Source of the DNA: Alphaproteobacteria bacterium
Lineage (GTDB): Bacteria; Pseudomonadota; Alphaproteobacteria; UBA6615
Reading direction: 5' to 3'
NCBI GenBank assembly: GCA_021774445.1
Contig: JAJFJA010000072.1
Span: forward strand, 1 to 60,741
DNA: 60,741 nt
In this document: piece by piece, positions 47,505 to 55,098 of the stretch
Numbering within the stretch: the stretch's first letter is position 1
Layout: each line of letters opens with the position of its first letter
Notes under the pieces: generated by a model
Seen by the model: the letters and a program-made list of their open reading frames with translations, nothing else
What the model was told of the DNA's origin: nothing
Databases searched by the model: none
Translations under genes and position numbers: made by a program

Positions 47505-48745
47505 GGCACGATCTCCTCCTGCCGTTCGACATGGGCAATCGCCTGCAGCTTGCGTATCTCGCGCAATTCGGTATCGGTATAGAGCAGTCGGGGCGGTGGG
47601 ATTTCGCCGGTTTCCGACGCGCGTCGGTTGATCGCGGCGATTTCGAAGAACTCCTCGATGCTGATATCGCGCCCGCCGAGGCCCCCGACGAAGCTGGTGA
47701 CAATCGGCGGTGCATTTCTGTAGCCATATAGCGCAGACGTAATTTCGGTATGCAGGATGCCGCCCTTGCCCATGGAGAGGTTCTGGTCGATCACCGCCAC
47801 CGCGCGCTTTCCCGTTAATGCGCTGCGCAGTAACTCAGTGGGGAAGGGTCGCAGCATGCACAGGCGCAGCAGTCCGACAGGCACGCCGTCCTCGCGCATA
47901 CGGTCGACGGCTTCCTTAGCCTTGGTCGAAAAGGAGCCCATCATGAAAAAGACGATTTCCGCGTCCTCGCAGCGATAGCGCTCCAGGGCACCGTGACGGC
48001 GTCCAAACCGCGCGAAAAAGTCGGCGCCGATCGCCGCATAGACGTCGAGCGCCGCCTGCGCCGCAAGCGCCGTTTCGTAGCGGAAGTACGAGTAGGGGGC
48101 GCCACCGAGCACGGCCACGGCCTGGCTAACCGGGTGGCCGGCGCGGAACGTCGCGGGGCCGGGGTCGAAGGCTGGCAGGAAGGCGTCGACCGCATCCTGG
48201 CCGGGAATATTAACCGGCTCGCGAGTGAAGGACAGATAGAAGCCGTCCAAATTGACGATCACCGGCAGGCGTACGCGTCTGTCCTCGGCCAACCGATAGG
48301 CCATCAGCGTAACGTCCAGAACTTCCTGACATGTGGCGCAATGAATTTGCAGGAACCCGCTGTCGCGGGCGGCAAGAATGTCGTTGTGGTCCGATTCCAA
48401 CGTGATCGGCGCCGCCAGTCCCCGGGAAACATTGGCCATGACGAAGGGCGCGCGCCAGCCCGCCACGGTATAGAGCATCTCCATGCCGTAGAGCAGCCCC
48501 TGGCTGGAGGTTGCGGTATAAACTCTGACGCCGGTCGCCGCCGCGGCGCCGGCTGCCGTGATCATCGAGTGCTCGGACTCCATCATCACCATGCGGCAAT
48601 CCATCACCCCCTCGCCGCTCCAGCGGGCAATGGTCTCGATGATTTCCGTCTGCGGTGTGATTGGAAAAGCTGGCAGATAATCCGCCCTGGCGAGCCGCGC
48701 CCCCCAGGCGGCCGCGGCGTTGCCGGTAATCAGTTCGCGGGTCAT
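47501..48745 (-). CDS. 2-oxoacid:ferredoxin oxidoreductase, alpha subunit
   Basis: 414 aa from ATG 48745; the frame extends further upstream, but that part is a shadow of the gamma-delta gene. PorA-like: PAFPITPQTEIIE at about 25, MESEHSMITAAGAAAATGVR at about 55, SSQGLLYGMEML, and the C-terminal domain RPFPTELLRSALTGKRAVAVIDQNLSMG. The ATG overlaps the gamma-delta stop (TCAT on the plus strand), so the three subunits are translationally linked. Confidence 0.88.
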   Translation of the reverse strand: MTRELITGNAAAAWGARLARADYLPAFPITPQTEIIETIARWSGEGVMDCRMVMMESEHSMITAAGAAAATGVRVYTATSSQGLLYGMEMLYTVAGWRAPFVMANVSRGLAAPITLESDHNDILAARDSGFLQIHCATCQEVLDVTLMAYRLAEDRRVRLPVIVNLDGFYLSFTREPVNIPGQDAVDAFLPAFDPGPATFRAGHPVSQAVAVLGGAPYSYFRYETALAAQAALDVYAAIGADFFARFGRRHGALERYRCEDAEIVFFMMGSFSTKAKEAVDRMREDGVPVGLLRLCMLRPFPTELLRSALTGKRAVAVIDQNLSMGKGGILHTEITSALYGYRNAPPIVTSFVGGLGGRDISIEEFFEIAAINRRASETGEIPPPRLLYTDTELREIRKLQAIAHVERQEEIVP

Positions 48746-49677
48746 GAGGCGGCCCCCTCCTTCTCCTGCGCGACGGCCTCTGCTTCCGGAATCGCTACGA
48801 TGGCGTGGGGCGGGCATTGGGCGACGCAGATCATGCAACCTTTGCAGTGATCGAGGTCGATTTGCGGATAGCCCTCCGAGCCCCGGGCAATCGCGCTGTC
48901 CGGGCAGAACGAACCACATATCCAGGTACAGCGGTTGCAGCGGCTGGTGTCGACGACCGGGCGCATGGAGCGCCAAAGTCCGGTGCGAACCGCCACGCTG
49001 GTCGCCGCGCCGTAGATGGCCGGGCTGGACTCGCCGATATCGTCTGCCGGCAAGTCGACCCAACTGGGGACGGTCCGATCGTGATGGGATGTGGTGCCGC
49101 CTTCCTGGACGATTCCAGAGTGGGCGGCCATCCGCGCGAAGGCGCCGCTCGCGATTTCCACATTCCTGTCGACGACACCGGCTTTCATGTATGCGAGTTC
49201 CTGCTGAACCGCCTGTCGCACCGAAGCGAGCGAGATGATGCCCGTCAGGCATGCCGCGGCGGCGGCGCATTCGGTGCCGACATAGGCCATCTCGGAGGGC
49301 TCCAACGGGATCAGCCGCGGCAGTACGAGGATGGGCCCTTGCAGGTTGAGCCGTTCTCGCCAGGTCTTCTCCGATTCAGCGCTGTCGATCAGCAACACCG
49401 TATCGGGACCGATGCCCTGCATGACGCCCGCGGCGGATACCGGCACCAGCGTATCGTCGGCAACGACAACCAGGTCAGGGCGGCCGATAACGCCGCGTTC
49501 GTGAATGGCCGTCCGGTCCGCCCGGACATAGGCGAATATCGGCGCACCTCGGCGTTCGGCGCCGTAACGCTGGGCGTCCTGGACTTCGAATCCTTCGATG
49601 AAAAACGCGGTACCGAGGATACGGCTGGCGGTTTTCATGCCCTGGCCGCCGCGGCCATGAAAACGGATTCGATACAT
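48742..49677 (-). CDS. 2-oxoacid:ferredoxin oxidoreductase, gamma-delta fusion
   Basis: 311 aa from ATG 49677 (GGGAG 5 nt upstream). Gamma domain (1-180): RFHGRGGQGMKTASRIL, then DAQRYGAERRGAP. Delta domain (about 235-311) has two Fe-S motifs. The second, CKGCMICVAQCP, is the normal CX2CX2CX3CP; the first, CNRCTWICGSFCP, has an extra residue between its second and third Cys. It passes electrons from the beta-subunit active site to ferredoxin. Gamma-delta fusion is known in this enzyme family. Confidence 0.88.
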   Translation of the reverse strand: MYRIRFHGRGGQGMKTASRILGTAFFIEGFEVQDAQRYGAERRGAPIFAYVRADRTAIHERGVIGRPDLVVVADDTLVPVSAAGVMQGIGPDTVLLIDSAESEKTWRERLNLQGPILVLPRLIPLEPSEMAYVGTECAAAAACLTGIISLASVRQAVQQELAYMKAGVVDRNVEIASGAFARMAAHSGIVQEGGTTSHHDRTVPSWVDLPADDIGESSPAIYGAATSVAVRTGLWRSMRPVVDTSRCNRCTWICGSFCPDSAIARGSEGYPQIDLDHCKGCMICVAQCPPHAIVAIPEAEAVAQEKEGAAS

Positions 49678-49702
49678 GTCGTCTCCCTTTTCGCGAGGCA
49701 AT

Positions 49703-50815
49703 TCAGAAGATCGACCAGCGCCTCGTGTTCATCGCCCGATGGATGCGCTCTTCGGCCATTACCGTTGCCGCCTGCCGCGGCAATAGCTGATCGTTGCGCA
49801 CACGACGCAGCATCGACCGGACGTTCTGGACGATCCTTTCTTCAATGGCGTCGAACGCGGCTTTTTGGCCGGTGCCGGCATACTCCATCGCGCCACAGAT
49901 GACGCCGCCGGCGTTGGCAATGAAATCCGGCAGCGACAGGATGCCTCTTTCGTGCAGACGGGCCTCCGCCGCCGCGGTGACGGCGATATTCGCACCCTGG
50001 ACCACCAACCTGGTATCGAGTTGATCGACATTGTTCATATCGATGACGTCCGGCCGCGCCGCCGGAATCCATATGTCGCAGGGGACGCCGACAATGGCGT
50101 CCCGCTCCATCGCCGTCCCGCCGGCGAAGCTCCTGACCTGTTCGCCGCGGCGTTTCGCCTCTGTCAGTCCGGCGACGTCCAGCCCGGCATCGTTCCGGGT
50201 GGCGCCCCTCGAATCGGACGCGGCAACCAATATGGCGCCCTTTTCGGCCAGGAACCGCGCCGCATGCATGCCGACGGCGCCGAACCCCTGGATAACGACA
50301 CGGGCCCCAGCCATTTGGAAATCGACATGTGGCAGCGCCGCTTCCACGGCGTGGGCCACGCCGAAGCCGGTGGCGCCGAGTTGGTCCAGGGGAATGCCAC
50401 CCAATTCGCGCGGCAGCCCGACCGCGCGGCCGATCTCGTCCTTGACCCAAGCCATGCAAGTCTCGTCGGTACCCATGTCGGGGCCGAAGATGTAATCCGC
50501 GATGTCACCCAGCGCACAGGCGAAGGCGCGGATCAGCGGCTCCTTTTTCTCCCGTGGCAGGGTGGGGTCGGCTTGCAGGACCGATTTCCCGCCGCCATGG
50601 GGCAGGCCGGCCGCGGCGTTCTTGAGGGTCATGGCACGAGCGAGCCGAAAGCACTCGTTCAGAGTGACATCCTGCGCCATCCGAAGGCCGCCGATCGACG
50701 GGCCGGCGGCGACGTTATCCACCACCAAAATACCGCGCAGGCCCAGGTCTGGTTGGTGCACGTGGACTACCCGCTTGGGACCGAACCCGTCTTCAATCCC
50801 CAGCATGCCTGCCAT
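49703..50815 (-). CDS. Glu/Leu/Phe/Val-type amino-acid dehydrogenase
   Basis: 370 aa from ATG 50815 (GGAG 7 nt upstream); the upstream extension overlaps non-coding sequence. Two catalytic-site lysines, K65 (MTLKNAAAG) and K77 (HGGGKSVL), match leucine dehydrogenase closely. The Rossmann part shows IQGFGAVGMHAARFLAEKG, and the C-terminal NAGGVICGAMEY is also typical. At 370 aa it is nearer in size to leucine/valine dehydrogenases than to glutamate dehydrogenases. It deaminates an amino acid to its 2-oxoacid with NAD(P)+, which the next three genes can oxidise. Confidence 0.85.
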   Translation of the reverse strand: MAGMLGIEDGFGPKRVVHVHQPDLGLRGILVVDNVAAGPSIGGLRMAQDVTLNECFRLARAMTLKNAAAGLPHGGGKSVLQADPTLPREKKEPLIRAFACALGDIADYIFGPDMGTDETCMAWVKDEIGRAVGLPRELGGIPLDQLGATGFGVAHAVEAALPHVDFQMAGARVVIQGFGAVGMHAARFLAEKGAILVAASDSRGATRNDAGLDVAGLTEAKRRGEQVRSFAGGTAMERDAIVGVPCDIWIPAARPDVIDMNNVDQLDTRLVVQGANIAVTAAAEARLHERGILSLPDFIANAGGVICGAMEYAGTGQKAAFDAIEERIVQNVRSMLRRVRNDQLLPRQAATVMAEERIHRAMNTRRWSIF

Positions 50816-50916
50816 GGTGTCTCTCCATTGCCAACTGAACGCTTCGCTAACCTGGCAAGCCGCTAGGTCCCCAGCCGCGGCTTGTCCGCATGCCGCCGGT
50901 GCCGCCTGGGGACGGG

Positions 50917-51612
50917 CTACGCGGTCGTCAAGAAGCGGGCCGGAAATACCGCGACTTGGTTCTCGGCGCCCTTCAAGCCCGGGGTATTCTCCACGGCCAC
51001 CCGCAAGGCGTTCTTCTCGTCCTCGGTTTGCACCATGCCCCACAAGTTCGCCACGCCGTCGGTGACGACGATGGTAACCAGATGGGCCTCGACGCCGGAT
51101 TCCTTGACGGCGGCCAATAGGGCTTCGCGCAGCGCCTCGTCCCCTTTGACTGGGACCTCCAGGGACCTGCGGACGGTGAGGCCATGCAACAGGTTAGCTC
51201 TGCTGACAATGCCGATAACTTTGCCCGCATCGTCGACGACGGGCATACGCTTGATGCGATGCTTCTCGAGGGTCGCGGCGATGTCCTCTATTGGCGTCGT
51301 CGCCGTAACCGTCTGCACCTGCTTTGACATGACATCGCTGGCGCGCCGGCCATGGGTTTTTATGTAGGCGCGTGCTCGCTCGTCGGGCTCCTGCCCGATC
51401 AGCGAGAGCCACCAGGACGACTTGCGCTCGGTGCCCGATTCCTCGCGGCGCATGAGGTCGCCCTCGCTGACGATGCCGACGAGTGCGCCAACGGCGTCCA
51501 CGACGGGGACGGCGCTGACCTGCTTTTCGAGGAGTAGCCGGGCGATCTTTTCCACCGTCGTATCCGGTGTCACCGTGATCGCCGGTACTGTCATGATGTC
51601 TTTCGCTTGCAC
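50917..51612 (-). CDS. CBS-pair and BON domain protein
   Basis: 231 aa. The start is a GTG at 51612 with AGGA 6 nt upstream. CBS1 (about 1-60; IMTVPAITVTPDTTVEKIARLL, AVPVVDAVGALVGIVSEGDL), linker with RRE..KSSWW, CBS2 (90-147; VMSKQVQTVTATTPIEDIAATL, KRMPVVDDAGKVIGIVSRANLL), then a BON domain (150-222). CBS pairs sense adenine nucleotides. It has no signal peptide, so the BON part is probably cytosolic. It lies at the head of the dehydrogenase/oxidoreductase operon and directly behind an FNR-type box. Confidence 0.88.
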   Translation of the reverse strand: MQAKDIMTVPAITVTPDTTVEKIARLLLEKQVSAVPVVDAVGALVGIVSEGDLMRREESGTERKSSWWLSLIGQEPDERARAYIKTHGRRASDVMSKQVQTVTATTPIEDIAATLEKHRIKRMPVVDDAGKVIGIVSRANLLHGLTVRRSLEVPVKGDEALREALLAAVKESGVEAHLVTIVVTDGVANLWGMVQTEDEKNALRVAVENTPGLKGAENQVAVFPARFLTTA

Positions 51613-51692
51613 GCCAAATCCTTTCTTTGCCGTAGCGCCGCCATATCGGGCGGTCAGCGTATCAAGAATGCCGCCGCGCGACTATCGGCGCC

Positions 51693-51706
51693 TTGATCTC
51701 GGTCAA
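51693..51706. promoter_or_regulatory. FNR/FixK/Anr-type binding site between divergent genes
   Basis: TTGAT-CTCG-GTCAA is a perfect TTGAY-N4-RTCAA palindrome. Its centre is 87 nt from the CBS-BON start (minus) and 149 nt from the amidotransferase start (plus). It is the only such site for the six-gene minus-strand operon reaching 44852, since the gap 50816-50916 holds none. Confidence 0.75.
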
Positions 51707-51848
51707 ATAACCGCGTTCCCACCCAGATGGTGATATCAGACGCCGGTTAGCAGGCCTGGCGATGCGAAATCGGAAATCGCGCGGTTGCGCGATTGTCCGG
51801 CGGAATGCAACGATTGCTGCGCAGCGGCAGAGCGAGATAGGCGACTCT

Positions 51849-52697
51849 ATGTGCCGATTATACGGCTTCAGGGCCAACGAGCCGACCAGGGTCGAATGCA
51901 GCCTGGTCCACGCCCAAAACGCGCTCATGAAACAAAGTCGTTCGGACCGGACCGGTCTTACCCATGGCCATGGCTGGGGCGTTGCCGAGCACCCTGACAC
52001 CGTACCGTTCGTTGAGAAACAGGCATGGGCAGCCTATCACGGTGAGCACTTCAAGAAGACCGCCAAACGAGTGTATGCGCGCACTGTCATTGCCCATGTT
52101 CGACGAGCAACCGTTGGGCCACCGAGCATCGAGAACACCCACCCCTTCGTACATGGCGTTTGGCTTTTTGCCCACAACGGCACGGTACCCAATTTCGAGC
52201 TTGTGCGGCCGCGGCTGCTCGACGAACTCAGTCCTCTACATAGGACCGAGATCCAAGGCAGCACCGATAGCGAGCATGTCTTTCGCTACCTCATGAGTCT
52301 GCGGGAAAGCGACCCCGGGCGGCCCTTGATCGAGACCCTGCGCCTCGGTCTGGAGCAGGTTGTCGCGTGGGCACGGGAGATCGATCCGGACAGTAGTGTC
52401 TCGCTTAACATCCTTTGGACCGACGGCGATAAGATGGTTGGGTCGCGCCTAAATCGCACCCTTTGGTACGTCGAACGCGATGGCGTCGCGCCTTGCGAGA
52501 TCTGCGGCCAGTCGCATGTTCATCACAAGAGCAGCCGACACTACGACGCGGTCGAAATCGCATCGGAGCCAATCACGCGGGAACTTTGGCGGCAGGTGCC
52601 CAATGCCACGGTGTTTGCCGTCAAACCGGATTTTCGGCTGCACTTAGAGTCGCTTGGAGGCAACGCCCAAAACGCCGCGGCGGCGGTTACGTCTTGA
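51849..52697 (+). CDS. Class II glutamine amidotransferase domain protein
   Basis: 282 aa from ATG 51849, MCRLYGFRA: after Met removal the N-terminal Cys2 is the Ntn nucleophile. Further class II features are HVRRATVGPPSIENTHPF, WLFAHNGTVPNF and the GSTDSEHVFRYL block, as in YafJ/GlxB-type stand-alone glutaminase proteins. A CEICG...HVHH insertion near residues 217-226 looks like a metal site. No synthase domain is attached, so the amino-group acceptor is unknown. It is divergent from the CBS-BON operon across a shared regulatory box. Confidence 0.87.
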   Translation: MCRLYGFRANEPTRVECSLVHAQNALMKQSRSDRTGLTHGHGWGVAEHPDTVPFVEKQAWAAYHGEHFKKTAKRVYARTVIAHVRRATVGPPSIENTHPFVHGVWLFAHNGTVPNFELVRPRLLDELSPLHRTEIQGSTDSEHVFRYLMSLRESDPGRPLIETLRLGLEQVVAWAREIDPDSSVSLNILWTDGDKMVGSRLNRTLWYVERDGVAPCEICGQSHVHHKSSRHYDAVEIASEPITRELWRQVPNATVFAVKPDFRLHLESLGGNAQNAAAAVTS

Positions 52698-52785
52698 TGT
52701 ACCGCTGCCTCTCTTGCCGGCCAGCCAAACCCGCAGCATTCATCACCGGCATCTAGTATCTTTTTTCGCCCGCGATCTTTGCATT

Positions 52786-52799
52786 TTGACACAAGTCAA
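52786..52799. promoter_or_regulatory. FNR/FixK/Anr-type binding site
   Basis: TTGAC-ACAA-GTCAA is a perfect, fully symmetric palindrome. It is centred about 185 nt before the HPF-cold-shock gene, with CATACC about 25 nt downstream as a possible -10. A T-rich run (52759-52766) lies just upstream, after the amidotransferase gene. Confidence 0.75.
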
Positions 52800-52977
52800 T
52801 GAACTTGCCGCGGTTGTCTGAGAACATACCACTGTCACAGCAGGGAGCGCAGGCGGAAGGCAACTGGCGGAGAACGTCCTTCGGGCGCGAACTGTCAGGT
52901 ACCGGCACCACCAATAACGTTGATCTGTTGTGGCGGGTCCCGCGGCTCCGGCCCCGAGCGCCCAGGAGGAGACTCCC

Positions 52978-53610
52978 ATGGTGGAAGGGGGCGAGGCCGC
53001 GGGTTCCTCTCCAGGAGCAAGCAGATCTCGATGGGAGGTGCCGGTGCAAATACCTCTACAGGTCACATTTCGAGGCATGGAGTCGTCGCCGGCGGTCGAG
53101 CAGCGCATTCGGGAGCATGCCGAGAAGCTCGAGCGTTTTCATCCGCGGATCACCTCCTGTCGGGTGGTCGTGGAAGCACCACACCGCCAACACCACAAAG
53201 GCAAGCTGTACACGGCGCGGATCGACGTGACCTACCCTGGGGGCGAGATCGCGGCAAATCGTGAACATCGCCTCGATCATAGTCACGAGGATGTTTATGT
53301 GGCGCTGCGGGACGTGTTCTCGGCCGTGCAGCGCCGACTGCAGGACCAACAGCGTATTCGCCGCGGCCGAGTGAAGGAGCATCTGGCGCCGCAGATCGGC
53401 ACGATCGTGCGGCTGTTTCCCGACCAAGGTTATGGATTTGCACAATTGCCGGATGAGCAGGAGGTCTATTTTCACCGCAACGCGGTCGCCGAGGGCTCGT
53501 TCGAGGCGCTAACGGTTGGGACCCATCTGCGGCTCGTCATTAACGAGGGTGAAAGTGGCAACGGGCCTCAGGCGAGCACGGTCGTGCCGTATCGGCATCA
53601 GCTAGACTGA
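52978..53610 (+). CDS. Ribosome hibernation (HPF/RaiA-like) protein fused to a cold-shock domain
   Basis: 210 aa from ATG 52978, AGGAGG 8 nt upstream. After a ~20-residue polar leader, residues about 23-125 are an HPF/S30AE domain (IPLQVTFRGMESSPAVEQRI, AHR-type AANREHRLDHSHEDVYVALRDVF). Residues 140-210 are a cold-shock OB fold (GTIVRLFPDQGYGFAQL with RNP1-like GYGFAQ, and VYFHRNAV as RNP2-like). The HPF part would sit in the 30S decoding channel and silence ribosomes; the CSD would bind RNA. It follows an FNR-type box. Confidence 0.88.
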   Translation: MVEGGEAAGSSPGASRSRWEVPVQIPLQVTFRGMESSPAVEQRIREHAEKLERFHPRITSCRVVVEAPHRQHHKGKLYTARIDVTYPGGEIAANREHRLDHSHEDVYVALRDVFSAVQRRLQDQQRIRRGRVKEHLAPQIGTIVRLFPDQGYGFAQLPDEQEVYFHRNAVAEGSFEALTVGTHLRLVINEGESGNGPQASTVVPYRHQLD

Positions 53611-53683
53611 CCGTCCCACCGGCGTTGGTGCAGTCTTGCTCGATCGGCGCGTCCTCAAGAGTTGCACAGTGGGCAGATCGCAC

Positions 53684-55081
53684 ATGACGAATGTGGCACT
53701 GGGAGGCGGCGCGGGCCCGGCCCTCGATACTGCAGCCTGGCAGGCGCCGGCCGCCGGGCTGTTGCTTACCGATCTCTACGAATTGAACATGGTGGAGGTA
53801 TATCTGGAGCGGCGCATGATCGCCCCTGCCGTGTTCGAGTTTTTCGTGCGCGCTTTGCCACCGACGCGAAACTTCCTCATCGCGGCAGGTCTGGCGCAGG
53901 TGATCGAGTTTCTCGAGACCGCTCGTTTTACCGAGGACGAGCTTGCATGGCTTCGGCGCAGTGGCCGCTTCGGCGCCGCGGCTATCGACGCCTTTGCCAC
54001 CATGCGGTTCACCGGCGATGTCGACGCTATGGCGGAAGGCAGCGTGTTTTTCCCTGACGAGCCGATCTTGAGGGTGACGGCGCCGCTGCCACAAGCGCAG
54101 TTGATCGAGACGCGGGTTATCAACCTGCTTCATTTCCAGACGGTGATCGCCTCGAAAGCGGCTCGGATGGTGTTGGCGGCTCCCGGTAAGGACCTCGTCG
54201 ATTTCGGCCTCCGGCGTGCTCATGGGGCGGAGGCCGGACTCCTGGCGGCCCGTGCCGCCTATCTGGCCGGCTTTGCCGGGACGGCCACGACACCCGCTGC
54301 GGCGCTTTTCGGCATTCCCATCTTCGGCACAATGGCGCACTCGTTTATCCAAGCCCACGACAGCGAGGCGGCGGCCTTCGAAGCGTTCGCCAGATCGCGA
54401 CCAGGAAATATCGTGCTGGTGCTGGACACCTATGACACTGAACGGGCGGCGGAACAGGTGGTCCTATTGGCGAACAAGCTGGCGTCGGACGGCATCAGGA
54501 TAAGCGGTGTTCGGCTCGATAGCGGCGACCTGGCGGCGCATGCCAGGCAAGTGCGTAGGATCCTCGACGCAGGGGGTCTTGCCGACGTTCGTATCCTGGC
54601 CAGCGGCGGTATCGACGAGATGGCTCTTAGCCGGCTCACCGCGGCGGCCGCGCCGATCGATGGTTTCGGGATTGGCACCAGCCTGACGACCGCGGCGGAT
54701 GCGCCGACGCTCGATTGTGCTTACAAACTCCAAGAATATGCGGGCCGACCGAAACGCAAGCTTTCCGAGGGTAAGGCGACCTGGCCGGGCCGCAAACAGG
54801 TCTATCGTTGGCGCGGGCCGGACGGTGTGATGAAGCGGGACTTGGTCACGCTTGAGAGCGACCGGCGGGACGGCGAGGCTTTGCTGCGACCGGTCATGCG
54901 TGACGGCAGGCGAGTTGCCGTACTCCCGGCTCTGACTGAGGCACGCGCCCATGCCGCAAGTGAACTTGGTGATCTCCCGGGCGCACTGCGGCAACTAGAC
55001 GTTGGTCATGTCTACCCCGTTGAGATCAGCGACGACCTGTCGGCCCTCGCGGCTAAATGTGATGAGCAGATAGCCCGCTAG
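53684..55081 (+). CDS. pncB: Nicotinate phosphoribosyltransferase
   Basis: 465 aa from ATG 53684; no strong ribosome site is seen, and a TTG at 53636 is the alternative. Family motifs: LLLTDLYELNMVEVYLER at the N-terminus, FGLRRAHGAEAGLLAARAAYLAG with the catalytic His, ILASGGIDE and DGFGIGTSLTTA. It makes nicotinate mononucleotide from nicotinate and PRPP, the first step of NAD salvage. It starts 73 nt after the HPF-CSD gene with no box of its own, so it may be read from the same promoter. Confidence 0.9.
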   Translation: MTNVALGGGAGPALDTAAWQAPAAGLLLTDLYELNMVEVYLERRMIAPAVFEFFVRALPPTRNFLIAAGLAQVIEFLETARFTEDELAWLRRSGRFGAAAIDAFATMRFTGDVDAMAEGSVFFPDEPILRVTAPLPQAQLIETRVINLLHFQTVIASKAARMVLAAPGKDLVDFGLRRAHGAEAGLLAARAAYLAGFAGTATTPAAALFGIPIFGTMAHSFIQAHDSEAAAFEAFARSRPGNIVLVLDTYDTERAAEQVVLLANKLASDGIRISGVRLDSGDLAAHARQVRRILDAGGLADVRILASGGIDEMALSRLTAAAAPIDGFGIGTSLTTAADAPTLDCAYKLQEYAGRPKRKLSEGKATWPGRKQVYRWRGPDGVMKRDLVTLESDRRDGEALLRPVMRDGRRVAVLPALTEARAHAASELGDLPGALRQLDVGHVYPVEISDDLSALAAKCDEQIAR

Positions 55082-55098
55082 CCCTGTTGCCTGAGCAT

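Noticed and set aside
48746..49270. Upstream extension of the oxidoreductase alpha subunit frame
   Set aside because: It lies in another frame of the well-supported gamma-delta gene; the alpha subunit begins with MTRELITGNAAAAWG at 48745.
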